Below, piece after piece: positions 59,732 through 64,000 of a stretch of DNA of 64,000 bases (within the stretch, counting starts at the first letter, position 1; the number at the start of each line of letters is the position of its first letter). The stretch spans positions 62,001-126,000 of the forward strand of contig NZ_VOLO01000003.1 in NCBI RefSeq assembly GCF_007954365.1, read 5' to 3'. This DNA comes from Frigoribacterium sp. ACAM 257 (GTDB taxonomy: Bacteria > Actinomycetota > Actinomycetes > Actinomycetales > Microbacteriaceae). Both the position numbers and the translations under genes were made by a program. A model generated the notes under the pieces. The model saw only the letters and a program-made list of their open reading frames with translations, ran no database searches and was not told where the DNA came from.

Positions 59732-60271
59732 TCAGTCGCCGAGGGTGAGGCTGAGGCGGCGCAGCAGGTCGCCGAGACGCTGCTCGTCGACCGGACCCAG
59801 GTCGGCGAGGAGGCGGCGCTCGGCAGCGAGGAGGCGCTCGATGGCCGCGTCGACCGCGTCGCCCCCTGCCTGGGTCAGCCGTGCCCGCACGCCGCGGCCG
59901 TCGTTCGGGTCGGTGCGACGCTCGACGAGGCCGCGCGCGACGAGCCGGTCGATGCGGTTGGTCATGGCGCCGCTCGAGACGAGCGTCTGCTGCAGCAGGG
60001 CCTTCGGGCTCAGCTCGTAGGGGCCGCCGGCGCGGCGCAGCGCGGAGAGGACGTCGAACTCCCACTGCTCGAGGTCGCTGGCGACGAAGGCGTCGCGGCG
60101 GGCACGGTCGAGGTGCTTCGCGAGGCGGCCGACGCGTGAGAGGACGTGCAACGGCGCGAAGTCGAGGTCGGGCCGCTCGTAAGACCACGCCGCGACGATC
60201 CGGTCGACCTCGTCGCGCGGCGCGGTCCCGCCCTGCGGCTCGCGCTCGTCGTGCTGATCGGCCTCGGGCAT
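59732..60271 (-). CDS. MarR-family transcriptional regulator
   Basis: Winged-helix regulator of 179 residues. The order is a polar N-terminus, a dimerisation helix (LHVLSRVGRLAKHLDRARRD), the recognition helices LSPKALLQQTLVSSGAMTNR and the wing (GLVERRTDPNDGRGVRARLT). ATG 60271 is preferred over GTG 60277 because CATGAT lies six bases upstream. Its promoter region abuts 72-bp palindrome copy 4. The effector is unknown; the convergent ABC-F gene is not an obvious target. Confidence 0.9.
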   Translation of the reverse strand: MPEADQHDEREPQGGTAPRDEVDRIVAAWSYERPDLDFAPLHVLSRVGRLAKHLDRARRDAFVASDLEQWEFDVLSALRRAGGPYELSPKALLQQTLVSSGAMTNRIDRLVARGLVERRTDPNDGRGVRARLTQAGGDAVDAAIERLLAAERRLLADLGPVDEQRLGDLLRRLSLTLGD

Positions 60272-60306
60272 CTGCACATCATGGCAGCGCGCCCGTCCCG
60301 AGTCCG

Positions 60307-60398
60307 TCGACGGCGGGCTTTCCGGGTCGAGGGCGGGTCAGCGTGGCCGAGGGCGGGTTCGCATCGACCCGCCCTCGATGACGATGACCCGCCCTCGA
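60307..60398. repeat. 72-bp palindromic element, copy 4, with an extra degenerate unit
   Basis: The core at 60327-60398 has four 12-mers in forward, forward, reverse, reverse order at a 20-bp period, with spacers CAGCGTGG, TCGCATCG and TGACGATG. A fifth, degenerate unit TCGACGGCGGGC (60307-60318) sits exactly 20 bp upstream, joined by TTTCCGGG, which resembles the spacer of copies 1 and 2. It lies between the MarR promoter and tRNA-Gln. Confidence 0.88.
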
Positions 60399-60476
60399 GC
60401 AGAAGAGGGGCGACAGCGGGCGGCAGCGACGACGGAGGCGGCGTCTGACAGAATCGACCCTGCGCCGAGAGCGCGG

Positions 60477-60548
60477 TCCGCCATGGTGTAACGGCAGCAC
60501 GACAGCCTTTGGAGCTGTTAGGTCCAGGTTCGAATCCTGGTGGCGGAG
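60477..60548 (+). tRNA. tRNA-Gln (anticodon TTG)
   Basis: A 72-base cloverleaf. The acceptor arms TCCGCCA (60477-60483) and TGGCGGA (60541-60547) pair fully, with discriminator G at 60548. The D arm contains GTGTAACGGCAGC. The anticodon stem ACAGC/GCTGT closes the loop CTTTGGA, giving anticodon TTG. The T arm is CCAGG, TTCGAAT, CCTGG. CCA is not encoded. It is the only tRNA in the window. Confidence 0.97.
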
Positions 60549-60605
60549 CCGAGAGCAGCCGAGGAGGCGCTGGTCCCGATCCGGACCGGCGGCCGCCGCC
60601 CTCGA

Positions 60606-60611
60606 TAGCCT
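60606..60611 (+). promoter_or_regulatory. -10 element of the DUF4126 gene
   Basis: TAGCCT, six bases (GCGGCC), then ATG 60618: leaderless layout. Confidence 0.55.
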
Positions 60612-60617
60612 GCGGCC

Positions 60618-61112
60618 ATGTCGACCACCACGCTCTCCCCGCTCGCCCGTGCCGCCCTGCTCGGCGTCCTCACCGGCTCCCGCTCGGCTACCCCGCTCGC
60701 GGCGCTCGCCCTCAGCCGCGACAGCCGCACCCTCACGGGCAGCTGGCAGGAGTGGGCGGTCTTCCGCTCGCCGATCGGCCGTGCCGTCTTCGTGGCCGCC
60801 GGCGCGGGCGAGCTCGTCGGCGACAAGCTGCCCTCGACGCCCAGCCGCATCTCGGGCGGCGCGATCTCCGGACGCATCGCCGCCGGTGCCGTCGTCGGCT
60901 TCGCCATGGGCACCACCGATCTGCGTGCCGACCGCGGGGTGCAGGGCGCCCTGCTCGGCGCCGCCGGGGCGGTCGTCGGCAGCTTCGCGGGCTACCTCGG
61001 CCGCAAGGTCCTCGTCGAGAAGACCGGCCTGCCCGACGTGCTCGTCGCCCTGCTCGAGGACGCCGTCGCAGTCGGCGGCACCGCCGCCGTGGTGCGCGCC
61101 GCCCGCAGCTGA
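60618..61112 (+). CDS. DUF4126-like membrane protein
   Basis: A 164-residue protein with Gly/Ala-rich hydrophobic helices. LLGVLTGSRSATPLAALALS at the N-terminus and GELVGDKLPSTPSRISGGA are typical of DUF4126 proteins. AIGGLAG-like glycine-rich helices follow (GALLGAAGAVVGSFAGYLGR). The function of the family is unknown. It lies between tRNA-Gln and glmU with its own probable leaderless promoter. Confidence 0.82.
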   Translation: MSTTTLSPLARAALLGVLTGSRSATPLAALALSRDSRTLTGSWQEWAVFRSPIGRAVFVAAGAGELVGDKLPSTPSRISGGAISGRIAAGAVVGFAMGTTDLRADRGVQGALLGAAGAVVGSFAGYLGRKVLVEKTGLPDVLVALLEDAVAVGGTAAVVRAARS

Positions 61113-61239
61113 CGTCTCCCCTCCACCGCCACCGCCCCGCTCGCCCGCGGCAGCGGACACGCGGGGCCCACCGGCGGCTGCTCCGACGCCCGTGGGAGGA
61201 TCGCCGGTGATCGCCGCACGCCCCACCTCTAGGAGTCCC

Positions 61240-62673
61240 ATGCCCGAACGCAGCCTCGCCGTCGTCGTCCTCGCCGCAGGACAGGGCACGCGCATGAAGT
61301 CCTCGACGCCCAAGGTCCTGCACCGCCTGGCCGGCCTGCCGCTGGTCCAGCACGTGCTCGAGACCGCGGGGGCGCTGCAGCCAGAGCACCTCGTCGCCGT
61401 CGTGCGCCACGAGCGCGACCTGGTCGTGACGAGCATCGTCGAGACGACGCCCGGCGCGGTGATCGTCGACCAGGACGAGGTGCCGGGCACGGGCCGGGCC
61501 GTCGAGCAGGCCGTCGAGGCGCTGCCCGCCGACTTCGACGGCGACGTCGTCGTCGTGAGCGCCGACGTGCCGTTCCTCGACCACGTGACCCTCACGGCTC
61601 TCCTCGCCCAGCACCGCGAGGAGGCGGCGGCGGCGACGCTGCTGTCGGCCGTCCTCCCCGACGCCCACGGCTACGGCCGCGTGGTGCGGCGCTCGTCGGG
61701 CGACGTCGACCGCATCGTCGAGCACAAGGACGCCACCGAGGAGGAGCGGCAGCTGCGCGAGATCAACTCCGGCACCTACGCGTTCACCGTCGCCGCCCTG
61801 CGGACCCACCTGCCCCGCGTCGGCTCGGCCAACGCACAGAACGAGAAGTACGTCACCGACGTCGTCGGGCTGCTCACCGCCGCCGGCGAGCGCGTCTCCG
61901 CCCGCGCGGTCGACGAGACGTGGCGTCTCGAGGGCATCAACGACCGTGTGCAGCTCGCTGCTGCGGCGCGCCGCCTGAACGACCGGATCGTCGAGCACTG
62001 GCAGCGCGAGGGCGTGAGCATCGTCGACCCGCAGACCACCTGGATCGACCGCGACGTCGCGCTCAGCCCCGACGTCGAGCTGCTTCCCGGCACGCAGCTG
62101 AAGGGCGCCACGTACGTCGCGGCGGGTGCCGTTGTCGGTCCCGACACGACGCTCGTCGACACCGAGGTCGGAGAAAGGGCGGTCGTGAAGCGCACCGACG
62201 CGACCCTCGCCGTCATCGGTGCCCGCGCCTCCGTGGGGCCGTTCTCGTACCTGCGTCCCGGCACCGTGCTCGGCGAGGGCGGCAAGATCGGCACCTTCGT
62301 CGAGACGAAGAACGCCGAGATCGGCGCGGGCTCGAAGGTGCCCCACCTCAGCTACATCGGCGACACGGAGGTCGGCACCGACAGCAACATCGGCGCCGGC
62401 ACCATCACGGCGAACTACGACGGGGTGCACAAGCACCGCACCGAGGTCGGGTCGAACGTGCGCACCGGGTCGCACAACGTCTTCGTCGCCCCCGTTAGGA
62501 TTGGCGACGGAGCGTACTCAGGCGCAGGGACGGTCGTCCGCAAGGACGTGCCGGCCGGCGCGCTGGCGCTGAGCATCGCCCCACAGCGCAATGCGAGCGG
62601 ATGGGTCGAGGCGAACCGCCCCGGCTCAGCGGCGGCCGAGGCCGCCGCCCGCGCCGAACGAACGACCGACTGA
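61240..62673 (+). CDS. glmU: bifunctional UDP-N-acetylglucosamine pyrophosphorylase / glucosamine-1-phosphate acetyltransferase
   Basis: Makes UDP-GlcNAc for the cell wall, 477 residues. The N-terminal uridylyltransferase begins VVVLAAGQGTRMKSSTPKVL and includes QDEVPGTGRAVEQAV and SADVPFLD. The C-terminal left-handed beta-helix has hexapeptide repeats and the acetyltransferase motifs GPFSYLRPGTVLGEGGKIG, FVETKNAEIG and ITANYDGVHKHRTEVGS. AGGAG lies four bases before ATG 61240. prs follows after 42 bp, the usual glmU-prs pair. Confidence 0.97.
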   Translation: MPERSLAVVVLAAGQGTRMKSSTPKVLHRLAGLPLVQHVLETAGALQPEHLVAVVRHERDLVVTSIVETTPGAVIVDQDEVPGTGRAVEQAVEALPADFDGDVVVVSADVPFLDHVTLTALLAQHREEAAAATLLSAVLPDAHGYGRVVRRSSGDVDRIVEHKDATEEERQLREINSGTYAFTVAALRTHLPRVGSANAQNEKYVTDVVGLLTAAGERVSARAVDETWRLEGINDRVQLAAAARRLNDRIVEHWQREGVSIVDPQTTWIDRDVALSPDVELLPGTQLKGATYVAAGAVVGPDTTLVDTEVGERAVVKRTDATLAVIGARASVGPFSYLRPGTVLGEGGKIGTFVETKNAEIGAGSKVPHLSYIGDTEVGTDSNIGAGTITANYDGVHKHRTEVGSNVRTGSHNVFVAPVRIGDGAYSGAGTVVRKDVPAGALALSIAPQRNASGWVEANRPGSAAAEAAARAERTTD

Positions 62674-62715
62674 CCCCCTGTCGGGTTGGCCCTCCGGGGC
62701 CGGAGAGCGAGTGAC

Positions 62716-63693
62716 GTGTCCGGAATCAAGATCACCGGCGAGAACCGACTCGTTCTGGTCTCGGGGCGTGCGCACCCCGAGCTGGCGAACCAGATCGCGT
62801 CGGAGCTCGGCTCCGAGCTGATCCCGACCGACGCCCGCACCTTCGCCAACGGCGAGCTGTACGCCCGGTACGACGAGAGCGTGCGCGGCGCCGACGCGTT
62901 CGTCATCCAGTCGCACTCGGCCCCGATCAACGAGTGGCTCATGGAGCAGCTGATCATGGTCGACGCCCTCAAGCGCGCCTCGGCGAAGCGCATCACGGTG
63001 GTCGCACCGTTCTACCCTTACGCCCGCCAGGACAAGAAGGGGCGCGGTCGCGAGCCGATCTCGGCCCGTCTCGTCGCCGACCTGTTCAAGGCCGCGGGCG
63101 CGCACCGCATCATGAGCGTCGATCTGCACGCCCCGCAGATCCAGGGCTTCTTCGACGGCCCGGTCGACCACCTCTTCGCCATGCCGGTGCTGCTCGAGCA
63201 CTTCCGCACCAAGCTCGACAACAGCACCCTGACCGTGGTCTCGCCCGACATGGGCCGCGTCCGCGTCGCCGACATCTGGAGCGAGAAGCTCGACGCGCCC
63301 CTCGCCATCATCCACAAGCGCCGCGACCCGCTGGTGCCGAACCAGGTCACGGTGCACGAGATCGTCGGCGAGGTCGAGGGCCGCGTCTGCCTGCTGGTCG
63401 ACGACCTGATCGACACGGGCCGCACCATCGTCAAGGCCGCTGAGGCGCTCAAGGCGGCCGGTGCGATCGGCGTCGTCGTCGCGGCCACCCACGCGGTCTT
63501 CAGCGACCCGGCGCCCGAGATCCTCAGCAGCGATTTCATCGACTCGGTCGTCGTCACGGACACCCTGCCGCTGACCGACCACCAGAAGTTCGACAAGCTC
63601 GAGATCCTGCCGATCGCCCCCCTCATCGCCCGCGCGATCCACGAGGTCTTCGACAACGGCTCGGTCACGTCGATGTTCGACGGCGCGGCGTAG
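62716..63693 (+). CDS. prs: ribose-phosphate pyrophosphokinase
   Basis: Makes PRPP from ribose-5-phosphate and ATP for nucleotide, histidine and tryptophan synthesis; 325 residues from GTG 62716. The ATP region is FANGELYARYDESVRGAD and APFYPYARQDKKGRGREPIS. The flexible catalytic loop and metal site are HKRRDP and VEGRVCLLVDDLIDTGRT, the PRPP-binding signature. The C-terminus LPLTDHQKFDKLEILPIAPL is typical of class I enzymes. The longer upstream frame overlaps the glmU 3' region and is not used. Confidence 0.97.
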   Translation: MSGIKITGENRLVLVSGRAHPELANQIASELGSELIPTDARTFANGELYARYDESVRGADAFVIQSHSAPINEWLMEQLIMVDALKRASAKRITVVAPFYPYARQDKKGRGREPISARLVADLFKAAGAHRIMSVDLHAPQIQGFFDGPVDHLFAMPVLLEHFRTKLDNSTLTVVSPDMGRVRVADIWSEKLDAPLAIIHKRRDPLVPNQVTVHEIVGEVEGRVCLLVDDLIDTGRTIVKAAEALKAAGAIGVVVAATHAVFSDPAPEILSSDFIDSVVVTDTLPLTDHQKFDKLEILPIAPLIARAIHEVFDNGSVTSMFDGAA

Positions 63694-63745
63694 CGGAGTC
63701 GGCGAACCCGTCGGCGCTGCCGACGCCCGGCGTAGGCAGCATCTC

Positions 63746-63893
63746 GTGCCCGTCGTCGAGTCCCGCTGCGTCGTCCCCGTCAGCCCCGAGCTCGCCTTCG
63801 CCGTGTCGCAGACGACGGGAGAGGCGCGCCTCCGCTGGGACCCGTTCATCCGGCCCCGCACCGGCAGCGCCTGCAACGCCGGCCGCTCCGACA
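63746..63893 (+). pseudogene. 5' remnant of an SRPBCC-family gene
   Basis: From GTG 63746 the frame reads VVESRCVVPVSPELAFAVSQ followed by TTGEARLRWDPFIRP, which looks like the first 35 residues of an actinobacterial SRPBCC (START-like) protein. After FIRP the expected continuation of the fold is lost and the frame enters a perfect hairpin at 63894. The gene therefore appears truncated. Alternatively it is a chance similarity in a non-coding stretch; a database search would decide. Nothing else was found in the 307 bases after prs apart from the hairpin. Confidence 0.4.
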
Positions 63894-63945
63894 GCGAGAA
63901 GGGACGAGGCAGGCGCGGGACCGCGCCTGCCTCGTCCCTTCTCGC
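63894..63945. terminator. strong 25-bp perfect hairpin downstream of prs
   Basis: The left arm 63894-63918 starts GCGAGAAGGGACGAGG; the right arm 63921-63945 is its exact complement, leaving a two-base loop. It is about 200 bp after the prs stop and directly after the SRPBCC-like remnant. A bidirectional terminator is likely, although no T-tract follows on the plus strand. Confidence 0.7.
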
Positions 63946-64000
63946 CTGCGACACCGCGACCCGGCGTCGAGTCGCGCCGACGTCAGTGCGTCGACGGCTC

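Overview
The window is high-GC DNA (about 70% or more by eye), densely coded on both strands, with many 1-8 base gene overlaps and GTG starts. It suggests a chromosome segment of an actinobacterium, most likely Microbacteriaceae (Curtobacterium/Frigoribacterium-like). That placement is inferred from base composition and from gene sets such as metG-tatD-rsmA-ispE and glmU-prs next to an ABC-F gene; it was not tested. No phage, insertion sequence, CRISPR array or rRNA gene was seen. One tRNA, tRNA-Gln(TTG), is present.

Layout. 1-2824: the permease end of a carbohydrate ABC operon, divergent from its LacI-type regulator, with a perfect palindromic operator between them. 2853-7515: an amidohydrolase-kynureninase pair, a methyltransferase, an FMN reductase and a small hypothetical gene. 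7572-14951: an arabinoside uptake and hydrolysis operon (binding protein, two permeases, GH51 arabinofuranosidase), a PhzF-like enzyme and a second LacI regulator. 15002-22590: HrpA helicase, a possibly frameshifted helix-turn-helix gene, an acyl-CoA ligase and a DMT exporter. 22601-28500: methylcitrate cycle genes prpD-prpB-prpC and a DUF255 thioredoxin-fold protein. 28640-31492: sulfurtransferase, CoA-binding protein and MetY. 31598-40994: protein mannosyltransferase, rsmI, metG, tatD, rsmA, a small hypothetical, ispE and a second GT-C-type membrane glycosyltransferase. 40993-57756: a molybdenum cofactor super-cluster (moeZ-like, moaD, moaA, modCBA, a Mo-responsive regulator, moeA, moaC, mog, moaE). 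Embedded in it are a membrane-anchored sulfite-oxidase-fold enzyme and a glycan cluster. 57821-64000: ABC-F protein, MarR regulator, tRNA-Gln, a DUF4126-like protein, glmU, prs and a truncated SRPBCC-like remnant.

The most interesting system is the set at 47262-54999: membrane GT-C glycosyltransferase, polyprenyl-phosphate-sugar-synthase-like GT2, DUF2064 protein, NAD-dependent epimerase and methylthioadenosine phosphorylase. As I recall it, this matches the Mycobacterium tuberculosis Rv0535-Rv0541c set that makes the 5-methylthioxylose cap of lipoarabinomannan. Here it is interleaved with a molybdoenzyme of the fold used for sulfite oxidation and methionine-sulfoxide reduction, plus an extra methyltransferase. 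A methylthio-sugar decoration, with redox chemistry on its sulfur, in a non-mycobacterial actinobacterium is a testable reading.

The second theme is dispersed palindromic DNA. Four copies of a 72-bp element are built from a 12-mer arranged forward-forward-reverse-reverse at an exact 20-bp period. Unrelated intergenic palindromes occur at 12733, 43713 and 50662; the first two share the same forward-forward-reverse-reverse plan. A 9-mer, AGGAGGCGC, recurs about 40 times. Many genes carry TANNNT followed by 6-7 bases and then the start codon, which suggests extensive leaderless transcription and fixes several start sites.
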